From positions 1 through 64,000 of the forward strand of contig CAJULG010000002.1 of NCBI GenBank assembly GCA_910587045.1: a DNA stretch of 64,000 bases, read 5' to 3'. Position 1 is the stretch's first letter. Every line of letters begins with the position of its first letter. The position numbers and the translations under genes were made by a program. Positions 1 through 8,109 of the stretch are shown here, piece by piece. The notes beneath the pieces were generated by a model. It made no database searches. It worked only from the letters and a program-made list of their open reading frames with translations, and had not been told where the DNA came from. The stretch comes from an uncultured Lachnospiraceae bacterium. Lineage in GTDB: Bacteria > Bacillota > Clostridia > Lachnospirales > Lachnospiraceae.

Positions 1-50
1 ATTATTATATCATCCTCTTATTATTTAGAAGGCACTATCTTATTGTGCGC

Positions 51-290
51 TTACGTATAAAATGCAAGATAGCCATTTACAATGACAAAACGGATGCCCC
101 ATGAAGCAAGAACCGGGTCATCCACTAACTGGAATTTCTCTGGAAAGTCGGAAAGAGAATGGATCTGCTTTTCCGCTTTATCAATTAGATCATCAGCGGC
201 TTTCGGATTTTTCAAGACAAATTCAATGTGGTCTGCAGCGCGAATCAAGTTTCGTTCAGCGGCTGATGTAATGTGTATATTGTAGTTCAT
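51..290 (-). CDS. RelE/ParE-like toxin, C-terminally shortened
   Basis: The 79-residue protein has the N-terminal helices and central strand pattern of the ParE/RelE family (ITSAAERNLIRAADHIEF, later RFVIVNGYLAFYT). Family members are about 95-105 residues and finish with a strand containing an RxLYxxRxW motif. Here a TAA follows FYT and that last strand is missing. The next bases read in another frame give fragments that could be a decayed tail (AHNKIV), so a nonsense or frameshift lesion is likely. The toxin would normally bind a ribosome or gyrase target, but this copy is probably inactive. It overlaps its antitoxin gene by 4 bp (ATGA). Confidence 0.6.
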   Translation of the reverse strand: MNYNIHITSAAERNLIRAADHIEFVLKNPKAADDLIDKAEKQIHSLSDFPEKFQLVDDPVLASWGIRFVIVNGYLAFYT

Positions 291-550
291 CGCTTGCGAT
301 TGTCTCTGATAGATGAAATTGCTTCGGAGAGTGGACGGGTATTGCCATTGGCAACATCGTCCAATCCTTCTTTGATCAGACCATAAAGTTCGAAGCGGCT
401 GGTTAGTTCCTCATAGGCTTCTATACTCATAACAGCGAGGTCGCCTTTGCCATTTTTGGTAATAAATACCGGTTCTATATAAGTATGGAAGAATGAAGAG
501 ATTTCATTATAATTGTTTCTGAGATCTGCACTGGATTTAATTGTTGGCAT
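287..550 (-). CDS. Phd/YefM-family antitoxin
   Basis: An 87-residue protein with the Phd/YefM N-terminal signature (PTIKSSADLRNNYNEISSF) followed by the 'ITKNGKGDLAVMS' strand typical of this DNA-binding antitoxin fold. Its C-terminal half would wrap the cognate toxin. I chose the ATG at 550 because an AGGAGG lies 9 bases upstream; a GTG nine bases earlier lacks that spacing. The gene overlaps the downstream toxin gene by 4 bp, the usual toxin-antitoxin arrangement, and probably autoregulates the pair. The antitoxin looks intact while its toxin looks truncated. Confidence 0.8.
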   Translation of the reverse strand: MPTIKSSADLRNNYNEISSFFHTYIEPVFITKNGKGDLAVMSIEAYEELTSRFELYGLIKEGLDDVANGNTRPLSEAISSIRDNRKR

Positions 551-664
551 AATTACCACCTCCTGTTCATAACAAAACTATACACAAATTTTACTATACA
601 GTCAAAGTGATTGTGGAAATAGTATATATCAGTATCAGCAATGACATTTTCTCCATTCGATATA

Positions 665-988
665 CTATTTTTCTGTTTCAGCAAATCGCTTCAGGATTGG
701 TATAATGACATTCTTAAGCTGGTCTTCCGGAATTCTCTGACAGAGAAGGTTCACTTCCCGATGCGTATCCTTTAATGAATAATCACGATCAAAGAAATCA
801 GATAGAGTAATACCGTAATAGGTGCAGACCTGAGAAAGGATATCATACGGTACACTTTGCTTTTCCCGTCGCACATCAGCAAAGTATCCCTTGTTTAAGT
901 GTAACTCCTCACTGAGTTTTGTGGCGGATATATTAGAATTATCAATTAATTCAAACAGCCGTATCCGAATAAAATTTTCACTGGTCAT
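665..988 (-). CDS. XRE-family helix-turn-helix regulator (copy 1)
   Basis: A 107-residue protein starting MTSENFIRIRLFELID after an AAAGGAG ribosome site. Residues about 10-70 form an XRE-like helix-turn-helix (ATKLSEELHLNKGYFADVRR). The C-terminal part (VNLLCQRIPEDQLKNVIIPILKRF) is a helical tail of unknown role. An upstream in-frame extension to 1147 exists but runs into the 3' end of the paralogue and has no ribosome site, so I rejected it. The neighbouring gene at 1069-1392 encodes a near-identical protein, implying a recent tandem duplication. Target DNA is unknown. Confidence 0.75.
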   Translation of the reverse strand: MTSENFIRIRLFELIDNSNISATKLSEELHLNKGYFADVRREKQSVPYDILSQVCTYYGITLSDFFDRDYSLKDTHREVNLLCQRIPEDQLKNVIIPILKRFAETEK

Positions 989-1068
989 ATTTGCTACTCC
1001 TTTGTGTATAAGTATGAATATCTGGAAGCGACTGGCATGAATGTCCTGCCTGGCACGTAGCTGTACAT

Positions 1069-1392
1069 CTAATCCGCTTTCTCTGCAAAAAGTTTTAAAA
1101 TCGGTATAATGATATTTTTCAGCCGGTCTTCTGAAACCTGTTGACATAAAAGACTGATTTCCCGATGTGTGTTCCTCAATGAATAATCCGGATCAAAGAA
1201 TTCAGAAAGGGTAATATGAAAATAATCACAGACCTGGGAAAGAACGTCATAGGGTACGCTCTGCTTTTCACGCCGCACATCAGCAAAGTATCCCTTATTC
1301 AAATGCAATTCCTCACTTAACCGCGTAGGCGTTATATCAGAATTGTCAATTAATTCAAATAACCGTTTTCGTATAAAACTATCGTTCGCCAT
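1069..1392 (-). CDS. XRE-family helix-turn-helix regulator (copy 2)
   Basis: A 107-residue protein (MANDSFIRKRLFELID...) with the same domain layout as the gene just downstream: XRE-type helix-turn-helix around TRLSEELHLNKGYFADVRR and a helical tail ending PILKLFAEKAD. By eye well over three quarters of positions match the neighbour. An AAAGGAGTTG ribosome site precedes the ATG. Differences concentrate in the N-terminal segment, the middle (CDYFHITLSEF vs CTYYGITLSDF) and the tail. It is probably a DNA-binding regulator; what it controls cannot be told from the window. Confidence 0.75.
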   Translation of the reverse strand: MANDSFIRKRLFELIDNSDITPTRLSEELHLNKGYFADVRREKQSVPYDVLSQVCDYFHITLSEFFDPDYSLRNTHREISLLCQQVSEDRLKNIIIPILKLFAEKAD

Positions 1393-1608
1393 ATCTACAA
1401 CTCCTTTATCTATAATTATAAATGAATGAAAAGCATATTGAATCGGAGGTAATCCATATTAAAGTGACATTTGAGTGAAAAATAAAGGAAATAGTCCGTA
1501 AAGAAATAAAAAAGAATGCCAGATTTTTCAAAAGAAACGATAATTATACCTTTTTCAGTAAATAAAGTTTAGTATGAACACATGAACCAGGTGTTTTCAG
1601 AGCATTAG

Positions 1609-1640
1609 AAAAACAGCAGTAAGTCTAAGCCTTACTGCTG
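1609..1640 (-). terminator. Intrinsic terminator of the membrane-protein gene
   Basis: Arms CAGCAGTAAG (1614-1623) and CTTACTGCTG (1631-1640) pair perfectly. On the minus strand the hairpin is followed by a run of five T residues (1613-1609), giving a standard intrinsic terminator just past the stop of the gene at 1681-2118. The rest of 1393-1608 is AT-rich with nothing else I can support. Confidence 0.75.
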
Positions 1641-1680
1641 TCTGGTATTTAATATAAAAATAAAATGAATTAGAGCAGAT

Positions 1681-2118
1681 TTACATAATCCTGGAATAAA
1701 CAAGCTTGGCAATACAACAGGTCAGTAACTGGAGTACAGCAACTGCTGTCAGTACATAGAACACAGTCAGATTCATGTATCCCCAGATAACTGCCAGAAT
1801 GAGCATGGCGATGGAGCAATAAAATAGAATCGGAAATCCTGCTCTTGCCCGGATCATCCGCAGACGTTCATCGTATTCCATGTTATATTGAAGTCTCAGT
1901 TTAGTTTCATTATCCAGGATCCGCCGATATCGTATGATAATGATAGTAGTCAGAAGGATTCCGGCGGCCATTAATCCACACTGAAATTCATTGATCGGAA
2001 TACTTTTCCAGTGTTCCGGAGCAAAGAATCTGTGGAAGATCAGGAAACTGGTAAATAGCAGGTCAAAAATTCCCAGGAAAAGGATTCGCTGTTTCAGAGT
2101 ATTCTTGTATTTTTCCAT
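1681..2118 (-). CDS. Small multi-pass membrane protein, XRE-partner type
   Basis: A 145-residue protein beginning MEKYKNTLKQRILF, with about four hydrophobic segments (near residues 9-27, 47-62, 96-115 and 118-136) and a charged cytoplasmic stretch (LQYNMEYDERLRMIRARAG) between the second and third. The ATG at 2118 has GGAGG nine bases upstream; an upstream in-frame start would overlap the preceding regulator gene. In Firmicutes such membrane proteins commonly sit directly downstream of a tiny XRE regulator, as here. Function is unknown. Confidence 0.65.
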   Translation of the reverse strand: MEKYKNTLKQRILFLGIFDLLFTSFLIFHRFFAPEHWKSIPINEFQCGLMAAGILLTTIIIIRYRRILDNETKLRLQYNMEYDERLRMIRARAGFPILFYCSIAMLILAVIWGYMNLTVFYVLTAVAVLQLLTCCIAKLVYSRIM

Positions 2119-2168
2119 TTGTAACAACCTCCATTTCATTATTATATTCAGAAAGATCAAAAACACCT

Positions 2169-2339
2169 TCAATGGGTCATTCCAAAGAATCTTGCAATTT
2201 TATAAGCCGGTGGCAGGGATGCAGTATATCTTCCGGTTTCAATGGAGGTAATTGTCTGGCGTGTAGTGCCTACTGCAAGTGCCAGCTCCTCCTGTGACAG
2301 TTTATGTTGTTTGCGCAGTTCCTTTATTTTGGTATTCAA
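2169..2339 (-). pseudogene. Short XRE regulator broken by a one-base frameshift
   Basis: Starting at a TTG with GGAGG six bases upstream, this reads 56 codons of a compact XRE regulator (IKELRKQHKLSQEELALAVG, then SRQTI-like TRQTITSIETGRY and KIARFFGMT). It then hits TGA immediately after 'GMTH'. Removing one C from the CCC run (GGG at 2174-2176 on the plus strand) restores the family tail as MTIEGVFDLSEYNNE, so the reading frame appears shifted by a single base. The helix-turn-helix itself is complete, so the short form may still bind DNA. The cause could be a real mutation, a slippery tract or a sequencing error. Confidence 0.6.
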
Positions 2340-2381
2340 TGAATGCCTCCTAATAAAATGATAAGTCTGCTTTGCATTTTT

Positions 2382-2410
2382 AGTATGGTATACTTTGCAA
2401 AATGTGTCAA
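2382..2410 (-). promoter_or_regulatory. Promoter and likely operator of the XRE/membrane pair
   Basis: On the minus strand TTGACA (2410-2405) is followed 17 bases later by CATACT (2387-2382). The palindrome AGTAT-GGT-ATACT (2382-2394) covers the -10 region, a good position for an autoregulatory operator of the small XRE protein. The repressor assignment is inference. Confidence 0.5.
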
Positions 2411-2559
2411 TCGTAAAAATGCGTATGCGTGAAGCAGGACGAGAATTGTCAGATAAAGGGAGGAAACCTGCAAATTCAGAAAATTAGTCAAAATAGGGAT
2501 ACTGCACAATGATTTTCGCCATAAAGAAATCTTTTTTATCGCTTTAACACGAATAAAAT

Positions 2560-2647
2560 TGTGGAAAACTTAGTTGTCCACAAGCAGAAATGAGAAAAAA
2601 AGGTTTGAAAACCAAGGTTATTCACAAAGTTATGCACGTTTTCCACA
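2560..2647. other. Cluster of DnaA-box-like 9-mers
   Basis: Within 88 bp there are TTATTCACA (2618-2626), TTATGCACG (2630-2638), TTTTCCACA (2639-2647), TTGTCCACA (2574-2582) and, on the other strand, TTTTCCACA (2560-2568). The first matches the consensus TTATNCACA and the others differ by one or two bases. The flanking 2700-2830 is strongly AT-rich. No dnaA or dnaN is nearby, so this is not called an origin. It could be an accessory DnaA-titration or activation site, or chance in AT-rich DNA. Confidence 0.4.
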
Positions 2648-2829
2648 AAAAAAAGGAAAAAGGTGAAGGTCGATTAACAAAACACCTGTTTTGTGGGAAG
2701 TCATGAAAAATCGGGAAAAGTGGAAAAAAATCGAAAAAAACGAAGTAAAACAAGAGAGATAATTATCAAAAATTGTGCGAAAATTCTAAGAAGACAAGTA
2801 AATTTTCTATGAGAACAATGTAAAAAAGA

Positions 2830-2857
2830 TTGAAAATCCCTAAGGTTATGGTATAAT
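2830..2857 (+). promoter_or_regulatory. SigA-type promoter of the raiA-motif RNA and hpf
   Basis: TTGAAA (2830-2835) and a consensus TATAAT (2852-2857) are separated by 16 bases. Transcription would begin near 2864, just before the structured leader. Confidence 0.7.
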
Positions 2858-2863
2858 GAATGC

Positions 2864-3075
2864 ATAAGCACGAACGCAGTGACGAGGGACATTTGAATAC
2901 TGCTTGCAGACAGACGAATGTTCAGGGAACTATGTGAGTTTTTGCGGAGGAGCGATCCGACGAAGCCGGATGGAGTCCGGATGCTGGATTCATTAAAGTT
3001 CATTTACAGCATTACAGGTTTCGAAGTGAGTGCTTATGGCGGTGAGGATACCGCCGGTCGAGGGGGATCCCTTCA
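2864..3075 (+). ncRNA. raiA-motif structured RNA
   Basis: The 200-odd bases between a strong promoter and the hpf/raiA start are highly structured and contain no open frame. Visible helices include GGCGGT/ACCGCC (about 3038-3054), CTGC/GCAG in 2898-2910, and ATCCG/CGGAT in about 2955-2975. A raiA-motif RNA is known upstream of ribosome hibernation factor genes in many Firmicutes, and both the position and the 'GAACGCAGTGACGAGGGACATTTGAATACTGC' style of opening fit it. The assignment is from position and recalled pattern, not a covariance search; ends are approximate. Confidence 0.6.
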
Positions 3076-3102
3076 ATTATGACAGGTAAAGGAGTGGGCA
3101 TT

Positions 3103-3630
3103 ATGAACTACATAATCAGCGGAAAGAACATTGAAATCACGGAGGGTTTGAAGGCTGCAATTTATGATAAGCTGGGAAAGCTTGACAAATATTTCACCGA
3201 TGAAACAGAGGCACATGTTACGTTTTCTGTAGAGAAGGAGCGACAGAAGATAGAGGTTACGATTCCGGTAAAGGGTAATGTGATTCGTGCAGAGCAGGTA
3301 AGTGATGATATGTATGTATCAATCGACCTGGTGGAGGAAGTGATTGAACGCCAGGTGAATCGTTATAAGAAGAAGCTGGTGGATCAGCAGCAGAATGCAG
3401 CATTTTTCCAGAAGGACTTCATGGATGATGAGGATATGGACGACGAGGAGATCAAGATCATTCGCAGCAAGCGGTTTGCAGTAAAGCCGATGGATGCTGA
3501 GGAGGCTTGTATCCAGATGGAACTGTTAGGACATAATTTTTTTGTATTCCGTAATGCAGAGACGGATGAGGTAAATGTAGTATATAAGCGGAAAGGACAT
3601 ACCTACGGTTTGATCGAACCGGAGAATTGA
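3103..3630 (+). CDS. hpf: Long-form ribosome hibernation promoting factor
   Basis: A 175-residue protein with the N-terminal RaiA/HPF domain (NYIISGKNIEITEGLKAAI, about 1-95), an acidic linker (FMDDEDMDDEE), and the C-terminal dimerisation domain ending in VNVVYKRKGHTYGLIEPE. This long form joins two 70S ribosomes into inactive 100S dimers in stationary phase. I chose the ATG at 3103 because AAAGGAG lies eight bases upstream; an earlier ATG at 3079 would add eight unconserved residues. The gene follows the structured leader and is closed by a terminator at 3710. Confidence 0.93.
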   Translation: MNYIISGKNIEITEGLKAAIYDKLGKLDKYFTDETEAHVTFSVEKERQKIEVTIPVKGNVIRAEQVSDDMYVSIDLVEEVIERQVNRYKKKLVDQQQNAAFFQKDFMDDEDMDDEEIKIIRSKRFAVKPMDAEEACIQMELLGHNFFVFRNAETDEVNVVYKRKGHTYGLIEPEN

Positions 3631-3709
3631 TTTGATCCATTCATATTTAAATAAGAAAAGAATCTCTCTCATCTGTGCCTGGCACGGATGAGATGGAAGG
3701 ATAGAATTA

Positions 3710-3758
3710 AAACAGTTTCTTTATCAGAGCATTGCTTTGCGGGGAAACTGTTTTTTTT
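3710..3758 (+). terminator. Intrinsic terminator after hpf
   Basis: Arms AAACAGTTTC (3710-3719) and GAAACTGTTT close a 24-base loop and are followed by eight T residues (3751-3758). A second inverted repeat, CTCATCTGTGCC/GGCACGGATGAG, precedes it without a T tract. Confidence 0.8.
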
Positions 3759-3759
3759 C

Positions 3760-3788
3760 TTGCGTGCATGAATCAATGGTGATACAAT
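3760..3788 (+). promoter_or_regulatory. Probable secA promoter
   Basis: TTGCGT (3760-3765) and TACAAT (3783-3788) are 17 bases apart and lie between the hpf terminator and the secA start. Confidence 0.5.
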
Positions 3789-3837
3789 GTAAAAGATTGT
3801 ATAGTGCTATTACTGTCACTAGATAGGAGTTGTCAAA

Positions 3838-6411
3838 ATGAGTATAGTTGAAAAGATATTTGGAACCCATAGTGAAAAGGAATTAAAGCGTATTTATCCG
3901 CTGGTTGATAAGATAGAAGCGTTAGATTCAGCTATGGCGGCGTTAAGTGACGAAGAATTAAAAGCAAAGACGTCGGAATTTAAGAAGCGGTTCGAGCAGG
4001 GCGAGACTCTGGACGATCTGCTGGTGGAAGCCTTTGCAGTTGTACGGGAGGCCGCCTTTCGTGTGTTGCATATGAAGCATTACCGGGTACAGTTGATCGG
4101 TGGTATCGTACTTCACCAGGGCAGAATTGCAGAAATGCGTACCGGTGAAGGTAAGACTCTGGTTTCTACGCTTCCGGCATACCTGAATGCGCTGGAAGGA
4201 AAAGGTGTCCATATCGTTACTGTAAATGATTATCTGGCAAAGCGTGATGCGGAATGGATGGGCCAGATTCATGAATTCTTAGGTCTGAGGGTCGGCGTGA
4301 TCCTGAACAGTTCCACCAATGATGAACGGAAGGCAGCTTATAATTGTGATATTACATATATTACGAATAATGAGCTGGGGTTTGATTATCTTCGTGACAA
4401 CATGGTTATATATAAGGAGCAATTAGTGCAGCGGGATCTGCACTATGCCATTGTGGATGAGGTTGACTCTGTACTGATTGATGAAGCAAGAACTCCGCTG
4501 ATCATTTCCGGTCAGAGCGGGAAGTCAACGGATCTTTATCGGATGTGTGATTATCTGGCACGCCGGATGGAACGGGGATCATCCGATGGTGAGTTATCCA
4601 AGATGGATGCCATGATGGGAACTGATATTGAAGAGGATGGAGACTTTCTTGTCAATGAGAAGGACAAGAATGTCATGCTGACTGCCCAGGGCGTAAAGGA
4701 AGTGGAGAAATTCTTCCATATAGAGAACCTGGCGGATGCGGAGAATCTGGACATCCAGCATAATATGACACTGGCGTTAAAGGCGCATAACCTGATGTTC
4801 CGGGACAAGGACTATGTGGTAAAAGATGATGAGGTATTGATCGTAGATGAGTTTACCGGACGTATTATGCCGGGCCGTCGGTATTCTGACGGACTCCATC
4901 AGGCGATTGAGGCGAAAGAGAATGTGAAGGTAAAGCGGGAGAGCAAGACACTTGCAACCATTACCTTCCAGAATTTCTTTAATAAATATGAAAAGAAAGC
5001 AGGTATGACCGGTACTGCCCAGACGGAAGAAGCGGAGTTCCGGGAGATTTACGGTATGGATGTTATCGTGATCCCGACGAATCTGCCGATTCAGAGAGTC
5101 GATCATGATGATGCCATGTTCCGGACCAAACGGGAGAAGTTGAATGCAGTCGTGCAGTCAGTCATTGATTCTTATGAGAAGGGTCAGCCGGTGCTGGTAG
5201 GTACTGTCAGTATTGAGGGTTCAGAGGAACTCAGTCATCTACTTACCAAGAAGGGAATTCCACATAAGGTATTAAATGCGAAGTTCCACGAGATGGAGGC
5301 CGAGATCATTGCGGACGCAGGTCAGAAGAAGGCAGTTACCATTGCAACCAACATGGCAGGTCGTGGAACGGATATTAAGCTGGGCGAAGGTGTTCTGGAA
5401 TTAGGCGGTCTGAAGATCATCGGTACAGAACGCCACGAATCCCGACGGATTGATAATCAGTTGCGGGGCCGTGCCGGACGACAGGGCGATGTGGGTGAAT
5501 CCAGATTTTATCTTTCCATGGAGGATGATCTGATGCGGCTCTTCGGTTCCGAGCGGATCATAACCATGATGGATCAGTTGCAGGTGCCGGAGGGAGAGGA
5601 ACTTCATCATAAGATGCTTTCCAAGGCAGTCGAACGGGCGCAGAAGAAGATTGAGAATAATAACTTTGGGATTCGTAAGAATCTGATGGAATATGACCAG
5701 ATCAATAATGAGCAGCGGGAGATCATCTATGCAGAACGGCGCCGGGTATTGGATGGCGAAAATATGCGGGATGTTGTCTACAACATGATGATGGAGACCG
5801 TGGAGGATTGCGTAAATCGTACCATTCTTGGGGATGAACCGGCAAGCCAGTGGGATATACGGGCGTTAAATGAGACCCTGCTTCCGATCGTGCCATTGTC
5901 TCCTGTCACTCTGACGGAAGAGGAAGAAAAGAAAGGGGATATGGAAGGTCTGAAGCAGCGGTTGAAGGAAGAGACTGCCGCACTGTATAAAGCAAAGGAA
6001 CAGGAATTCCAGAAGGAAGAGGAAATCCGGGAATTAGAACGGGTTATCCTGCTGAAGGTCATCGACCGGAAGTGGATGGATCATATTGATGATATGGCTC
6101 AGCTTCGTCAGGGAATCGGATTACAGGCTTATGGCCAGAAGGATCCGGTCATTGAATATAAGTATGCCGGTTATGATATGTTCCAGGATATGACCAATGC
6201 CATCAAGGAAGATACCACCCGTCTGCTGCTCCATGTCCGGGTAGAGCAGAAGATAGAACGGGAACAGGTGGCGAAGGCAACCGGAACGAACAAGGATGAT
6301 ACCGTTGCCAAAGGGCCGGTGAAGCGGAAGGAAGCCAAGATCGGGCGGAATGATCCGTGTCCTTGCGGTTCGGGTCTGAAGTACAAGATGTGCTGCGGAA
6401 GAGGCAAGTAA
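3838..6411 (+). CDS. secA: Preprotein translocase ATPase SecA
   Basis: An 857-residue motor that pushes unfolded preproteins through SecYEG at the membrane. Visible features are the Walker A-like MRTGEGKT (near 100), Walker B DEVDSVLIDEARTPL (near 208), GMTGTAQTEEAEF, the second ATPase half with NMAGRGTDIKLGEG and QLRGRAGRQGD, and the helical scaffold. The C-terminal zinc finger CPCGSGLKYKMCC binds SecB-like partners or phospholipid in relatives. The start has TAGGAG nine bases upstream. The length matches clostridial SecA1. prfB follows 39 bases later, as in many Firmicutes. Confidence 0.98.
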   Translation: MSIVEKIFGTHSEKELKRIYPLVDKIEALDSAMAALSDEELKAKTSEFKKRFEQGETLDDLLVEAFAVVREAAFRVLHMKHYRVQLIGGIVLHQGRIAEMRTGEGKTLVSTLPAYLNALEGKGVHIVTVNDYLAKRDAEWMGQIHEFLGLRVGVILNSSTNDERKAAYNCDITYITNNELGFDYLRDNMVIYKEQLVQRDLHYAIVDEVDSVLIDEARTPLIISGQSGKSTDLYRMCDYLARRMERGSSDGELSKMDAMMGTDIEEDGDFLVNEKDKNVMLTAQGVKEVEKFFHIENLADAENLDIQHNMTLALKAHNLMFRDKDYVVKDDEVLIVDEFTGRIMPGRRYSDGLHQAIEAKENVKVKRESKTLATITFQNFFNKYEKKAGMTGTAQTEEAEFREIYGMDVIVIPTNLPIQRVDHDDAMFRTKREKLNAVVQSVIDSYEKGQPVLVGTVSIEGSEELSHLLTKKGIPHKVLNAKFHEMEAEIIADAGQKKAVTIATNMAGRGTDIKLGEGVLELGGLKIIGTERHESRRIDNQLRGRAGRQGDVGESRFYLSMEDDLMRLFGSERIITMMDQLQVPEGEELHHKMLSKAVERAQKKIENNNFGIRKNLMEYDQINNEQREIIYAERRRVLDGENMRDVVYNMMMETVEDCVNRTILGDEPASQWDIRALNETLLPIVPLSPVTLTEEEEKKGDMEGLKQRLKEETAALYKAKEQEFQKEEEIRELERVILLKVIDRKWMDHIDDMAQLRQGIGLQAYGQKDPVIEYKYAGYDMFQDMTNAIKEDTTRLLLHVRVEQKIEREQVAKATGTNKDDTVAKGPVKRKEAKIGRNDPCPCGSGLKYKMCCGRGK

Positions 6412-6450
6412 TCAAAGATAGAATAAAATACAGAAAAGCAGGTGAGATTA

Positions 6451-7573
6451 GTGATAGAATTAGATCAGTTTCGATTTGAACTGAAAGAATATCGTACCCC
6501 ACTAATGGAAGTAAGGGATTCACTTTGACATCCCTTACCTAAAGGATGAGATTGGAAAATATGAATATCAGATGCAGGAGCCAGGCTTCTGGGATGATGT
6601 GGAGAAGTCCCAGGAGATTATGAAAACGGTAAAGGCGCTGAAGGATACTGTTGATACCTTTGAAGCACTGGAAATGGAATTTGAGGATATCGAGACCATG
6701 ATACAGATGGCGGAGGAGGAAAATGAGCCGGAACTGATCACGGAGATTGAGGAGATGCTGCGGCATTTTGTAGATTCCTTTGAGCAATTGCGGATTCGGA
6801 CCTTGTTATCCGGTGAGTTTGACCGGGAGAATGCTGTACTGACGCTTCATGCTGGTACCGGTGGAACCGAAGCCTGCGACTGGGTCAGTATGCTGTATCG
6901 GATGTATACCCGATGGGCGGACAAGAAGGGATTTCAGGTAGAAGTGCTGGATTATCTGGATGGAGAAGAAGCCGGGATCAAGTCCGTTACCATTCAGGTG
7001 AATGGTGAGAATGCGTTCGGTTATCTGAAGTCAGAACGTGGTGTCCATCGTCTGGTACGGATTTCTCCGTTTAATGCAGCAGGAAAGCGTCAGACCTCTT
7101 TTGCCTCCTGTGATGTCATGCCGGATATTGAAGAGGATTTAGAGGTAGAGATCAACGAGGATGATCTGCGGATTGATACCTATCGTTCCAGTGGAGCCGG
7201 AGGTCAGCACATTAATAAGACATCTTCTGCAGTCCGCATTACCCACCTGCCGACAGGGATCGTGGTACAGTGTCAGAATGAGCGGTCTCAGCACAGCAAT
7301 AAGGATCGTGCCATGAAGATGTTGAAGGCGAAGCTGTATATGATCAAGCAGCAGGAGAATCTGGAAAAGATATCGGACATCCGGGGAGAGGTACTTGAGA
7401 ATACCTGGGGCAGTCAGATCCGGTCCTATGTCATGCAGCCATATACCATGGTGAAGGATCATCGGACCAATGCCGAGTCCGGGAATGTGTCAGCGGTACT
7501 GGACGGAGAGATCGATCTGTTTATCAATGCGTTTTTGAAATGGTCCAATGGAAACCGGGATATAGAGGAGTAA
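6451..7573 (+). CDS. prfB: Peptide chain release factor 2 with programmed +1 frameshift
   Basis: RF2 releases peptides at UGA and UAA. Translation begins at GTG 6451 (AGGTGA upstream), reads 25 codons to CTT and meets an in-frame TGA at 6526-6528. The classical CTT-TGA-C slip site continues in the +1 frame with GAC to a total of about 373 residues. The anticodon-like tripeptide SPF (RISPFNAAG, near 203) and the GGQ loop (SGAGGQHINK, near 249) are both present. The frameshift gives autoregulation: scarce RF2 favours slippage. The slip site lies in the loop of a perfect hairpin, described separately. Confidence 0.96.
6511..6538 (+). promoter_or_regulatory. Programmed frameshift site in a perfect hairpin
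   Basis: GTAAGGGAT (6511-6519) and ATCCCTTAC (6530-6538) are exact reverse complements. The 10-base loop TCACTTTGAC carries the CTT-TGA-C slip site. The AGGG that would act as the internal Shine-Dalgarno-like stimulator is inside the left arm. In the textbook RF2 site no such hairpin is needed, so it may modulate slippage or be coincidental. Confidence 0.7.
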
Positions 7574-7589
7574 AGCGGGGGTGAAGAAA

Positions 7590-8057
7590 ATGAGTGAAGA
7601 GAAGCATGTGGTTTTCCGATTAGGAAAAGAATCCTATAGTATGGATATTGAATATGTAAAGGCGATCGAACAGCAGTATATGATCATTCCGCTTCCGGAA
7701 GCACCGGAGCATATTAAGGGAATGATCAATCTGCGTGGAGAGATCATTCCGGTATACAGTCTCCGTTCCCGGTTTCAGATGGAGGAAATGGAGCGGAGTG
7801 CAGAGAATCAGCTGCTGATCGCAAAGGCAGGAGTTGTACAGCTGGCCTTTGAGGTGGATGCGGTCGTAGGAATTGAGACCATAGAGCCCCAGCAGAAGAA
7901 GGAGGTTCCGGTGGTCGTCCGGGGAGAAGCCACAAGCTATATCGGCGGTATACTAAATGTAAGAGATCAGATGGTGATCGAGATTTCCATTACCAATATT
8001 ATGTCGGAAAGCGAATGGGAAGATATAGAACAGCTGATGAAGGAAAATATGGAATGA
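7590..8057 (+). CDS. CheW-like chemotaxis coupling protein
   Basis: A 155-residue single CheW domain: VVFRLGKESYSMDIEYVKAIEQ, the conserved 'IKGMINLRGEIIPVYSLRSRF' block, and a C-terminal NVRDQMVIEISITNIM. CheW links chemoreceptors to the CheA kinase, though stand-alone copies far from che operons also occur and may couple to other signalling proteins. I chose the ATG at 7590 after GGGGGTG; a GTG at 7581 overlaps the ribosome site. No other chemotaxis gene is in the window. Confidence 0.88.
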   Translation: MSEEKHVVFRLGKESYSMDIEYVKAIEQQYMIIPLPEAPEHIKGMINLRGEIIPVYSLRSRFQMEEMERSAENQLLIAKAGVVQLAFEVDAVVGIETIEPQQKKEVPVVVRGEATSYIGGILNVRDQMVIEISITNIMSESEWEDIEQLMKENME

Positions 8058-8109
8058 TCCGGCACGGGGTGTCGGTCAGGCATGAAAGATTAGAAAAGGA
8101 GAACAAGAG

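Noticed and set aside
2560..2647. Chromosome origin
   Set aside because: No dnaA, dnaN, recF or rpmH nearby and only one box matches the consensus fully.
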